Counted from the first letter of the stretch, positions 1-6,928 are shown. The stretch is DNA of 15,132 nucleotides from DRWZ01 sp964601505 (GCA_964601505.1 CAZRNR010000049.1:1-15132); one strand, 5' to 3'. Numbers and translations: made by a program. The notes: generated from the sequence alone by a model not told the origin.

Positions 1-143
1 GATTTGGTAAAAAGGGTTTGAGGCTAATGAAGAAGATAAGGGAGATTTCAGATATAGATAGACTCAAGGAACTGAAGAAGGAGATAATTAAAGCAAAGAG
101 TTTGAAGGAGTTCTCAAAAAGAATTAAGAACGGTGGTTTCTAA
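1..143 (+). CDS. C-terminal fragment of a possible Rpn/PD-(D/E)XK nuclease-transposase
   Basis: An open frame enters from the left edge (first full codon at 3) and ends at TAA 141-143, giving 46 visible residues. The segment is Lys/Glu-rich and amphipathic, with the pattern FG-KGL-LM-KIREI-DIDRL followed by AKSLKEF. This resembles the C-terminal helical tail of Rpn-family recombination-promoting nucleases (PD-(D/E)XK transposase-like proteins, DUF4351-type ends). The catalytic part would lie upstream of the window, so the family call rests on the tail alone. What follows is non-coding sequence with mobile-element traces, which fits a transposase-like gene. It could instead be any protein with a charged helical tail. 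Confidence 0.35.
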   Translation, partial: FGKKGLRLMKKIREISDIDRLKELKKEIIKAKSLKEFSKRIKNGGF

Positions 144-470
144 AGCTGGAATATTATCTAACAATAAACCATTGTTGCATTCATCAAAAATCATTGAAGT
201 TTGTGATTTTCTCAAGAAAATGATGCCTACAACACAGAGGAAAAATATTTTCTGAATGCTTTGTTGTATCCATATCAAACCAAAAAACTGATGGTGTCGG
301 ACTTTACCCAATCACCAAAATTTTTAATAGACTCTAAGATATGAAAGGTAAAATACATAGTATTTTGAATATGATTGCAACAGAGCAAATTAGTATAAAT
401 AGATGGGATAAATTTGATTTGGGGATCAAGTTTTAGTATTCTGCTAGAATGAAAATGGAGTTTTAACCTG
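144..470. other. Gene-poor stretch with no recognisable feature
   Basis: About 330 bases without a supportable gene. The only intact plus-strand frame I noted is a 31-codon ORF at 341-436, with no ribosome binding site and no family resemblance. A 65-codon minus-strand frame at 114-311 overlaps the tail of the preceding gene and looks random. The stretch separates two mobile-element remnants and is probably decayed sequence. Confidence 0.4.
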
Positions 471-483
471 AATCTTGCAAGAA

Positions 484-504
484 GTCTCCATCTATAGGGT
501 GGAG
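484..504. repeat. Imperfect hairpin, IS605-end-like (first)
   Basis: TCTCCATC, loop TATAG, GGTGGAGA forms an 8-bp stem with one G-T pair. It is followed by ATGAATTGC, a context often seen next to hairpins of IS200/IS605-type elements. No transposase frame is intact around it. Confidence 0.4.
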
Positions 505-638
505 ATGAATTGCAAATACCTGAGTCAGTCTCGGATTACAATTATATGTAACTTTGATAACCAAAGGGGTTGTCAAGGGTGGTAGGGTAGGAACTACCTG
601 AACTGTGGAGAAGCTTATAGCCTTGTTGAAGCAGGAAG

Positions 639-660
639 CTCCCTCTTCTATAAGATGGAG
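639..660. repeat. Imperfect hairpin, IS605 right-end-like (second)
   Basis: CTCCCTCTT, loop CTAT, AAGATGGAG forms a 9-bp stem with one mismatch and is followed by TAGTTCAC at 661-668. A hairpin followed closely by TTCAC is typical of IS200/IS605 right ends. In intact elements this region also encodes the last TnpB residues and the scaffold of the guide (omega) RNA. Here it probably marks the old right boundary of the element. Confidence 0.45.
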
Positions 661-908
661 TAGTTCACAATGTTTAGTAAATGCCAATTTTGCTTTACCT
701 TAAACCGGGGCTAAAGGAGATACCATTCAGAGAAGTAAGCTACAAGAAATGCTCAAAATTGCTGTGTAGAAAATACAATGCGAAAGGTGTAAAAGAGAAT
801 AAAACATCAGAAAATATTTTTCTTTCCTCAATCAATAATTAAATCAAGATGGAATAAAATGAATGATTACTTTTTTAAATTATTTATTTATCATATTTTT
901 AGGTTTTA

Positions 909-937
909 TTGATTCTGAATCGATTATCTTTTAAAAT
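909..937 (+). promoter_or_regulatory. Candidate promoter for rpsS-aroA
   Basis: TTGATT (909-914), a 17-base spacer and TAAAAT (932-937) match the sigma-70-type pattern well. The predicted start of transcription near 944 would leave a leader of about 88 bases before rpsS. The perfect inverted repeat GATTC-T-GAATC (911-921) overlaps the -35 box and could be a protein-binding site, though it is short. Confidence 0.4.
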
Positions 938-1031
938 TCATTAGGTTTATCATTTGAGGAGTGATGAGAAAGGTGATTTAAAATATCTGAAATTAGCAAA
1001 ATTCATTTTTCGTTTCATCATTATAAAAATT

Positions 1032-1337
1032 ATGCCTAGATCTTCTAAAAAGGGGCCTTTTATAGATGAGCATGTTTTAGATAAGGTAATTAGTTTGAGG
1101 CCAAAAGTCCTGAAGGGCGAAAAAGTTGTTTTGAAAACATACTCAAGAAGATCTACTGTAATACCAGAGATGGTTGGATTCACTATAGCTGTCCATAACG
1201 GAAAAACTTTCATACCTGTTTATATTACAGAGGATATGGTTGGTCATAAACTTGGCGAATTTTCTCCAACAAGAACATTCAGGGGGCACCCAGATAAGAC
1301 TCAGAAAGTTGAAATAAAGAAACCTGGACAAGGTTAA
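1032..1337 (+). CDS. rpsS: 30S ribosomal protein S19
   Basis: This 101-residue protein is S19, which sits in the head of the 30S subunit with S13 and contacts 16S rRNA. The N-terminus MPRSSKKGPFIDEH and the hallmark blocks SRRSTVIPEMVG, IAVHNGK, PVYITEDMVGHKLGEFSPTR and TFRGH are all present, and the length is normal. I chose ATG 1032 because S19 proteins begin with MPRS. The frame stays open back to a TTG at 954, but the 26 extra residues do not resemble S19. There is no Shine-Dalgarno sequence before the start. S19 genes normally sit between rplB and rplV in the S10 cluster; here the gene follows mobile-element debris and precedes aroA by 5 nt, so it has been separated from that cluster. 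Confidence 0.97.
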   Translation: MPRSSKKGPFIDEHVLDKVISLRPKVLKGEKVVLKTYSRRSTVIPEMVGFTIAVHNGKTFIPVYITEDMVGHKLGEFSPTRTFRGHPDKTQKVEIKKPGQG

Positions 1338-1342
1338 TTTTT

Positions 1343-2647
1343 GTGTTCAAGGTTCCGAAGTATAAAACATTTGTAGGGAGTGTAAGACTCAAAGGGGATA
1401 AATCCATATCTCATAGAGTCTTGATATTCTCTTCGCTTTGTAAAGACGAGGAGACGAAAGTATATAATTTAGGTCTTTCCGATGATATCATCGCTACGAT
1501 AGGGATTCTCAAGAATCTTGGCGTATATTTAGAAGATAAACATGATTTTTTCGTCGTCAGAGGGAAGGGACTCTATTTTGATGAGCCTTCTGACATATTG
1601 TATGCTTATGAATCTGGAACAACTGCGAGAATATTCTGTTCTGTTTTAGCATCGCAAAGGTTCTCGTGTGTTATTGATGGAAAGGAAGCTTTGAGGAAGA
1701 GGCCTATGAGGAGGGTAGTCGATCCATTGAGAAAGATTGGTGCAAAGATCTGGGGGAGAGAAGACGGTAATAACTTGCCCTTGCTTTTTGATGGAATCGG
1801 AAGATTCAGAGGAGGACAAAACTTTGATATTCCTGTTTCAAGCGCTCAAGTTAAAACTGCTTTACTCATTTCAAATTTCTGGTCTGATGGACCTGTGGGA
1901 GTAAAAGAACCTTCTGTCTCAAGAGACCATACGGAAAGAATCCTTCCAGCTTTTTCAGTGGATATTAGAAAAGATGAATCTGGATATATTTATGCAGTCG
2001 GGGTACCGAAATCTCCAAAAAGCTTAAATATACCTGGAGATATATCATCAGCATCATTTCTTATCGCTATTTCGATTTTGTTCCCGAATTCTGAAATTAT
2101 TATAAGGGATGTTAGTTTGAATCCGACAAGAATGGGGTTTATTCATATACTCCAAAAGATGGGAGCAAAAATACAAGTCATACAAAAAGATTCTTACGCT
2201 GGAGAACCTTATGGAGATATATTCTCTTCAACTTCTGATCTTAAGAATTTAGAGCTTCATTCTGATATTATACCTAAAATAGTAGATGAAATACCAATAC
2301 TTTCTGTCTGTGCTCTTTTTGGAGAGGGGGTTTTCATCGTAAAAGATGCAAAGGAGCTTAGATTCAAAGAAACTGATAGGATAAATGCCATATGCTCAAA
2401 TTTCAGAGCTCTTGGAGTAGATGTTCAGGAATTTGATGACGGTTTCGCATTTGAAGGACTTGGAAGAGATGCTATCCATAGATTATCTGCTGAATATTCT
2501 TTGAAAACATTTTCTGATCATAGGATAGCTATGTCTTTGTTTGTTCTTGGGTTAGTTGTAGATGGTATAGTTTATCTCGATGATATAAACTGTATATCAA
2601 AGTCTTATCCTGATTTTATAAGTGATGTTCAAGCTCTTGTGAGATAA
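1343..2647 (+). CDS. aroA: 3-phosphoshikimate 1-carboxyvinyltransferase (EPSP synthase)
   Basis: EPSP synthase joins phosphoenolpyruvate to shikimate-3-phosphate in the cytoplasm, the sixth step of the shikimate pathway. The 434 residues show the whole family signature: GDKSISHR (18-25, with K20, S21 and R25 at the substrate site), SGTTAR (91-96), RPMRRVVDPL (120-129), SSAQVKTALL (166-175), SRDHTERIL (193-201), PGDISSASF (231-239), VDEIP (314-318, catalytic D315), KETDR (342-346) and SDHRIAM (391-397). The start is GTG 1343, 5 nt after rpsS, so the two are probably co-transcribed. One oddity is YE at 89-90, where most family members have GN before SGTT. No other aromatic-pathway gene is in the window. 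Confidence 0.97.
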   Translation: MFKVPKYKTFVGSVRLKGDKSISHRVLIFSSLCKDEETKVYNLGLSDDIIATIGILKNLGVYLEDKHDFFVVRGKGLYFDEPSDILYAYESGTTARIFCSVLASQRFSCVIDGKEALRKRPMRRVVDPLRKIGAKIWGREDGNNLPLLFDGIGRFRGGQNFDIPVSSAQVKTALLISNFWSDGPVGVKEPSVSRDHTERILPAFSVDIRKDESGYIYAVGVPKSPKSLNIPGDISSASFLIAISILFPNSEIIIRDVSLNPTRMGFIHILQKMGAKIQVIQKDSYAGEPYGDIFSSTSDLKNLELHSDIIPKIVDEIPILSVCALFGEGVFIVKDAKELRFKETDRINAICSNFRALGVDVQEFDDGFAFEGLGRDAIHRLSAEYSLKTFSDHRIAMSLFVLGLVVDGIVYLDDINCISKSYPDFISDVQALVR

Positions 2648-2782
2648 TTTATCCTCTTTTATTCTCTTGGGAAATTTAAGATTTTGTCTTTGCTTTTTTG
2701 ATTAAATGGCCGACTTTTCTTTTTTTAGCCCCTTTTATGATTTTGGATTTAATTTAAAATCATGCTTGAAGGAAAAGATAAG

Positions 2783-3244
2783 ATGAGGATAATATGTTTT
2801 TCTGGGGATATGGATAAAGCTTTTGCTGTTTTGACTTTAGCATCTACTGCGGCATCTATGGGTATGGATGTGGCTATATTTTTTACTTTCTGGGGTTTGT
2901 CTTTAGTAAGGAAGAGCAGAAAATTAAAGGGTAAGAATTTTTTACAGAAGATGATGGATATTATGATGCCAGTGGGGTTAGATTCGCTGAAGCTTTCAAA
3001 GATGAATATGGCTGGACTTGGACCTTTTTTCATGAAGCTTCTTATGAAAAAGACTAAATCACCTAATTTACAAGAACTTTTTGAAGCAGCAAAAGAATCT
3101 GGTGTGAAGTTTTATGCTTGTTCAACATCGTGCTCCATTTTAGGTATAGAAAAATCTGAGCTTTTAGATTGTGTTGAAGAGATTGTTGGTGCGGCAACAT
3201 TCCTATCTGAAGCAAAAGAAGCTAAAATATCACTGTTTATTTGA
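2783..3244 (+). CDS. DsrE2-family (DsrE/DsrF/DrsH-like) sulfur-relay protein
   Basis: This resembles DsrE2 proteins, which bind persulfide sulfur on a cysteine and exchange it with TusA and rhodanese partners. From ATG 2783 it has 153 residues. The N-terminal part carries DKAFAVLTLASTAASMGMD and the hydrophobic IFFTFWGLSLVRK, both typical of DsrE2. Near the C-terminus are ACSTSC (cysteines 113 and 117), LGI-KSELLD, GAATFL and a final LFI. In the family the first cysteine of this block is the sulfur-carrying residue. I prefer 2783 over ATG 2762 because GAAGGA (2768-2773) lies 9 nt before it, while 2762 has no ribosome binding site. The TusA-like gene follows after 63 nt, a known pairing. A role in sulfur transfer is inferred; the specific acceptor is unknown. 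Confidence 0.85.
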   Translation: MRIICFSGDMDKAFAVLTLASTAASMGMDVAIFFTFWGLSLVRKSRKLKGKNFLQKMMDIMMPVGLDSLKLSKMNMAGLGPFFMKLLMKKTKSPNLQELFEAAKESGVKFYACSTSCSILGIEKSELLDCVEEIVGAATFLSEAKEAKISLFI

Positions 3245-3269
3245 CAATGTTGCGGAAAAATTTGAAAAT
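3241..3269 (+). promoter_or_regulatory. Weak candidate promoter for the TusA-family gene
   Basis: A perfect TTGACA (3241-3246) overlaps the stop codon of the DsrE2 gene. Seventeen bases later lies GAAAAT (3264-3269), a poor -10 box. TTGAAA (3262-3267) with TTTAAT (3286-3291) at an 18-base spacing is an alternative. Either would give the sulfur-carrier gene its own transcript. Confidence 0.22.
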
Positions 3270-3307
3270 CTATTAGAAATGCTTATTTAATAATAGTAAT
3301 TGCCTCT

Positions 3308-3541
3308 ATGGATATAAAAGTAGATATCGAATTTGACGCAAGGGGACTCAAATGTCCTATGCCAGTGATAAAAGCAAAGAAAAAGTTAGACGAAATACCG
3401 TCTGGTGGAGTTATTTTGATATTAGCAGATGACCCCGGTGCAAAGAAAGATTTTCCAGCATTCTGCATACAAACAGGACATGATCTTATACAGGTGAAAG
3501 AAGAGAGTGGAGTATTCAAGTTCTATATAAGAAAAAAATAA
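3308..3541 (+). CDS. TusA-family sulfur carrier protein
   Basis: TusA/SirA-family proteins are small cytoplasmic sulfur carriers that hold a persulfide on the cysteine of a CPxP motif. This 77-residue protein has the family layout: a first beta strand ending in FDARGLKCPMP, with the carrier cysteine C16, then a Lys-rich helix, DDPGAKKDFPAFC, and a C-terminal strand. The length is normal for a single-domain member. No Shine-Dalgarno sequence precedes ATG 3308. It follows a DsrE2-family gene, so the two probably exchange sulfur. Whether the end use is tRNA thiolation, cofactor synthesis or dissimilatory sulfur metabolism cannot be told here. It converges on the next gene with only one base between the stop codons. 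Confidence 0.92.
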   Translation: MDIKVDIEFDARGLKCPMPVIKAKKKLDEIPSGGVILILADDPGAKKDFPAFCIQTGHDLIQVKEESGVFKFYIRKK

Positions 3542-3542
3542 A

Positions 3543-5069
3543 TCATTCTTTTGTTTCTTTGATCTCTTCTTTTTTGATTTCTTCCCTGATCTTTTCCTTT
3601 ATCTCCTTTTCTGCTTTTTCCTTCAAATTCAGCTTGCTTTCCTCTTCTGTATTCTTTTGAATAAGAGATTCAAGTTCAGATCTTAACGTCTCCTCTATTA
3701 TCTTCTCTCTCCATTTTATTGATGAGTCGAAATATCCTTCTCTCATTTCTATTTTCACATCTCCCCTTTCAACAGATGGATCTGGTATGATTTCAATTTC
3801 TGGTGGTATTTGGAAAAACTTTTTGATAGTTTCTATATCTTGACTATTTACTCTTATTTTGACTATCTTAAATTCTCTCACTTTTTCCATCGCATCTTTT
3901 AGTACCCTTACAATAAGTTCTTCATCTTTGATAGAGTTTGTCATAAGTATTGTTTTGATTGCCACAAGTGTAAGATGTAAGACTATTTTGGGGAAATCAT
4001 CTGAAAACCTCTCTTTTGCATATGCGAGTTCATCGGATATTTTTCTGAATATCTCAAGTGCATATCTTCCTTCAGATAATACCTTTTTATAAGCATCCTC
4101 ATAGCCTTTCTCTTTTCCCTCCTGATAGCCTTTATCAAAACCAGCTTTATAACCTTTCTCCTCTGACTCTTTTTCTATTTCCCTTGATATATCAAGACTC
4201 CTTGATAAAGCTTCGTTTATTATTCTTTCTGATTCTTTGTAAGCATTATCTATGATTTCCTTACTCCTTTTTTCTGCTTCGTTTATTATTTTCCTTGAAT
4301 CAATTTCTGCTTTAGCTATTATGTCTGATCTTATCCTATCTATTATTTCCTGAAGAAAAGTCCTACTACTTTTGTGTTCGTAGAACTTTTTCACTTCTTC
4401 TTCATGTACTTTTTCTTTCTTGACTTCTTCCTCTCCCATAGAGATTATTTTAAACTTTTCTTCAGTCGATTTCTTTGGATATTCCTGATTTTTTACCTCT
4501 TGTTTCCCATTTTCTTTATTTCCCACCTCTTCAACATCTATTGAGATTATCAATTTCCTTTTTATGTCCTCTCCACCCTCTATGATTTTCTTCTTACCCT
4601 CTTTTTTTTCCTTAATATATGAATATTCTTTTGCCTCTGATGTTATCTCTTCGGAATGTTCATATATCTCACTTTTTATTTCAGAAATAGCTCCGGATTC
4701 TGTTTGTTCTATTCCTTCTACCTCTTTGAACTCTTCTATTTCCCGAGCAATAGGTGAGGTTTCAATGCTTTCTGCAATTTTCTCTGCTTCTTGTTCTATT
4801 TTTCCTTCCAGTATCTCTTCTTCTATCTCATCCTCTTTGGTTCCTTCAAAAGGTGGAGCGATTTCAATTTCCGGAATTATTTCAGGCTCAAGAGATATGG
4901 GCGGCTCTTCTATAATTGTCTCCTCAGCTGTTTTCTTCTCTAATTCCTCAAATCTTTCTTCTTCTACATTTTTCGCTTGTGCCTCTTTTTGCCTTATTAT
5001 ACTTTCTGTCAGCTCATGTTTCTTACCAGTGAGTATCTCATATAATGGAACAAATTTTTTCTGATCCAT
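3543..5069 (-). CDS. FliH-like flagellar/type III export protein with long acidic N-terminal extension
   Basis: FliH is the cytoplasmic stator-like regulator that binds the flagellar export ATPase FliI. Three parts support the call. Residues 259-291 hold three 11-residue repeats (RKIINEAEKRS and two variants), a hendecad coiled coil as in FliH and ATPase stator stalks. Residues 306-322 carry glycines every fourth position (306, 310, 314, 318, 322), the GxxxG helix typical of FliH. Residues 360-462 fit the FliH C-terminal domain, with IRVNSQDIETI and DPSVERGDVKIE. At 508 residues it is about twice the usual FliH length. Residues 30-235 are a Glu/Lys/Ile-rich, probably disordered extension, and the tail (475-508) is also Lys/Glu-rich. 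No flagellar gene neighbours it. A related type III or V-ATPase E-like role is possible. Confidence 0.75.
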   Translation of the reverse strand: MDQKKFVPLYEILTGKKHELTESIIRQKEAQAKNVEEERFEELEKKTAEETIIEEPPISLEPEIIPEIEIAPPFEGTKEDEIEEEILEGKIEQEAEKIAESIETSPIAREIEEFKEVEGIEQTESGAISEIKSEIYEHSEEITSEAKEYSYIKEKKEGKKKIIEGGEDIKRKLIISIDVEEVGNKENGKQEVKNQEYPKKSTEEKFKIISMGEEEVKKEKVHEEEVKKFYEHKSSRTFLQEIIDRIRSDIIAKAEIDSRKIINEAEKRSKEIIDNAYKESERIINEALSRSLDISREIEKESEEKGYKAGFDKGYQEGKEKGYEDAYKKVLSEGRYALEIFRKISDELAYAKERFSDDFPKIVLHLTLVAIKTILMTNSIKDEELIVRVLKDAMEKVREFKIVKIRVNSQDIETIKKFFQIPPEIEIIPDPSVERGDVKIEMREGYFDSSIKWREKIIEETLRSELESLIQKNTEEESKLNLKEKAEKEIKEKIREEIKKEEIKETKE

Positions 5070-5104
5070 ATTCGTTCTAATAATAACTTAAATTTTAAAT
5101 CGTA

Positions 5105-5132
5105 ATTATGTATGTTATTCTTAACTTTTCAA
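5105..5132 (-). promoter_or_regulatory. Candidate promoter for the fliH-like gene
   Basis: On the minus strand TTGAAA (5132-5127), a 16-base spacer and CATAAT (5110-5105) lie in the 104-base gap after kdtA. Transcription would start near 5098, leaving a leader of about 29 bases. This suggests the fliH-like gene can be expressed apart from the upstream translation/secretion genes. Confidence 0.35.
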
Positions 5133-5173
5133 TTCCCCCCTATATATGCCTATGGTCTTGGTTAATTATGTCA

Positions 5174-6373
5174 TTATACAATATATATTAGAATCTTTTC
5201 AATTTCCATCTCTAATTTTTTTTTTCTTTCATTTACAAATTTCTCTATTTTTTGATTTTCTTTTATACTATCATAATTGGAAAGTAATCTTTTAAGTTCG
5301 TGTGGTTTGCTAACTATTAAGGCTATCTTTTTTACATCATCTGATACGTTCCAGTTGTTTTGACCTATTATTATCGGTATTTTGAAAGAAAGAGGTTCAA
5401 GAGTATTATGTCCACCAATGGGTGATACGGTTCCACCAACGAAACATATATCAGATATCTTGAGTATTTCATCGGTAAAACCATAGGTGTCAACAAGTAT
5501 AACTCGCCCTTTTTTAATAGATTCTTCTATTTGATCTTTTACATCCTCAATATTGAATCTTTCTCCTTTTCTGTGTTCATTAAGGATCCTAGATAGCTTC
5601 TCATATCTTGTCTCTTTTGATATTGTTTTTTCTGCTTCTTCAAAGTTGTGCCTTGGAGCTATTATAAGACCAAATTTTTCTGGTATGTGCCCTTGGAGTA
5701 AAAATCTTAACTCTTCTTCCCCCCTTGTAGATAGTGCAAAAAATATCCTCTTTGATAACTTGAGATTCAGTTTTTCCCTTTTCTCAAGAAATATAAGGTT
5801 TTTCAGATCAATTGATACTGAAACTGATGGAAAACCAGCATATTCAAACAAAGAAGCATTTTTCTCATCTTTAGCAAATACGTGATCTACGAGATTTCTT
5901 GTTTCCTTGAGAATAGGCATTTTCCTCCAAAATTTTGCGGAGTTTTCAGATATTTTTCCACTTACAACAAGGACTCTTCCTTTTTGACTTTTAACAGAAA
6001 AGATGTAGGATGGCCAAAGATCACTTTCAAAGAATAGAAGATTTTTTGTTTTTATCAGAAACTTTTGGATTATAAAAAGTGGGATAGGCATAGCTATTGT
6101 TTCCGGAAAAGTTTCTTTTGCAGTTTGAGTGAATACCGTGTTTTGAATTTTTTTTTGAGGGAGAAATCTTTTTATTTGTTTTGTCAGGAGTAAAGCGTTT
6201 TTCGCTTCCCCAATTGAAGATGAATGTATGATAATGTCAGATCTTATTTTTTTGAGTGATCTTGGGAGTATAGAATTTTTTACTCCCCTAGGGCCATACT
6301 TAAGTATTGCATATGTATAGATTAGTGGGGAGAAGGATATAAGTGAAGCATCGTGGAGAATTTCTCTGATCAC
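5174..6373 (-). CDS. kdtA: 3-deoxy-D-manno-octulosonic acid (Kdo) transferase
   Basis: KdtA/WaaA transfers Kdo from CMP-Kdo to lipid A at the inner face of the cytoplasmic membrane, the first step of LPS inner-core synthesis. The 399 residues show both GT-B halves. N-terminal: HSSSIGEAKNA (50-60), with the catalytic-type E55, then FESDLWPS (115-122) and the VSGKIS block (137-142). C-terminal: STRGEEE (215-221), APRHNFEEA (239-247), VDTYGFTDEI (294-303), FVGGTVSPIGGHNTLEP (311-327). It starts at GTG 6373, overlapping the nusG stop by 4 nt (GTGA), so translation is probably coupled. The protein is slightly shorter than typical WaaA, with a weak N-terminal hydrophobic anchor. It is the main evidence for an outer membrane. 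How many Kdo residues it adds cannot be predicted. Confidence 0.92.
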   Translation of the reverse strand: MIREILHDASLISFSPLIYTYAILKYGPRGVKNSILPRSLKKIRSDIIIHSSSIGEAKNALLLTKQIKRFLPQKKIQNTVFTQTAKETFPETIAMPIPLFIIQKFLIKTKNLLFFESDLWPSYIFSVKSQKGRVLVVSGKISENSAKFWRKMPILKETRNLVDHVFAKDEKNASLFEYAGFPSVSVSIDLKNLIFLEKREKLNLKLSKRIFFALSTRGEEELRFLLQGHIPEKFGLIIAPRHNFEEAEKTISKETRYEKLSRILNEHRKGERFNIEDVKDQIEESIKKGRVILVDTYGFTDEILKISDICFVGGTVSPIGGHNTLEPLSFKIPIIIGQNNWNVSDDVKKIALIVSKPHELKRLLSNYDSIKENQKIEKFVNERKKKLEMEIEKILIYIV

Positions 6374-6921
6374 TCTTTTTCAACTTGAGCTGTTTCTATT
6401 TCAAGTGGGGTCTGCCTTCCAAAGATAGAGATCAAAACTCTTACCTTATTTCTGTCTTCACTTATCCATTCTACAATCCCAACCAGTCCCTTAAGCGGAC
6501 CTGACTTGATTCTCACCTTGTCGCCAACTGATATTTTAAATATTTTTGATACCTCTCCGCCTGCAACTTTTTCCTTAAGTGAAATTATGTTTTCTTCTGG
6601 CACTGGAATCGGTATCCCTTTCTCTCCAAGTATATATCCAATAGATGGTAGCTCTCTTATTTTGTTCCATAAATCATTCTCAAGTTTCATTTTTACATAG
6701 ACATATCCAGAAATTATTTTTTTCTTTCTGACTATTTCTTTTTCTCCACTTTTTGTTTTCTTTTTGAATTTCTCTTCTTCTTCAGGGACAAAGACTTCCT
6801 GAATTCTTGGATCTGTTTGAGCAATTTTTTCTATATGAGCTTTTGCTTCATCTTCCTTTCCACCAGCTACTCTTATTATCCACCATTTATATTTTTCTTC
6901 TTGTTCCTGCTGAGTTTCCAT
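6370..6921 (-). CDS. nusG: Transcription termination/antitermination factor NusG
   Basis: NusG binds the RNA polymerase clamp, promotes processive elongation and links RNA polymerase to Rho or to ribosomal S10. The 183-residue protein has an NGN domain (about 10-115), beginning YKWWIIRVAGGKEDEAK and including SGYVYVKMKL and LPSIGYILG. A KOW domain follows (about 130-180), with VGDKVRIKSGPLKGLVGIV and FGRQTPLEIE. Length and layout are ordinary. A Shine-Dalgarno sequence GGGAGG (6934-6929 on the minus strand) lies 7 nt before the ATG. The gene follows secE after 14 nt, the standard order. The unusual point is what comes next: kdtA rather than rplK. Confidence 0.97.
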   Translation of the reverse strand: METQQEQEEKYKWWIIRVAGGKEDEAKAHIEKIAQTDPRIQEVFVPEEEEKFKKKTKSGEKEIVRKKKIISGYVYVKMKLENDLWNKIRELPSIGYILGEKGIPIPVPEENIISLKEKVAGGEVSKIFKISVGDKVRIKSGPLKGLVGIVEWISEDRNKVRVLISIFGRQTPLEIETAQVEKE

Positions 6922-6928
6922 ATTTTAA

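Larger units (their letters stand above)
471..703 (+). pseudogene. Decayed IS200/IS605-type remnant: TnpB-like tail with terminal hairpins
   Basis: In the frame of 581-703 the plus strand reads GGRVGTT, a TGA at 599-601, then TVEKLIALLKQEAPSS and further residues to TAA 701-703. A GTT-rich segment followed by KQEAP is typical of the extreme C-terminus of many TnpB (OrfB) proteins of the IS200/IS605 group. The in-frame stop and the absence of any RuvC or zinc-finger region upstream show that only a remnant is left. Two imperfect hairpins, listed separately, match the kind of structure found at right ends of these elements; the second overlaps the KQEAP codons. The family is inferred from the C-terminal motif plus hairpins, not from a whole protein. 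Confidence 0.45.

Noticed and set aside
114..311. Minus-strand 65-codon frame
   Set aside because: It overlaps the tail of the left-edge gene, shows no family motif and has no ribosome binding site.
341..436. Plus-strand 31-codon frame
   Set aside because: Short, with no ribosome binding site and no recognisable family; likely chance in an A/T-rich stretch.
471..668. Possible CRISPR repeats suggested by two similar hairpin-containing segments
   Set aside because: There are only two copies, they differ in sequence, and the spacing is irregular; IS605-type ends explain them better.
463..687. Minus-strand 74-codon frame
   Set aside because: It is the antisense of the TnpB-like tail and the two hairpins.
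681..842. Plus-strand 53-codon frame after the IS605-like end
   Set aside because: The composition is plausible for a basic small protein, but there is no ribosome binding site and no motif, so I do not call it a gene.
954..1031. N-terminal extension of S19 from TTG 954
   Set aside because: S19 proteins begin MPRS at 1032; the 26 upstream residues are unlike the family.
4564..5064. Plus-strand 166-codon Ser-rich frame
   Set aside because: It is the antisense shadow of the Glu-rich extension of the fliH-like gene; Glu codons read as Ser/Phe on the other strand.
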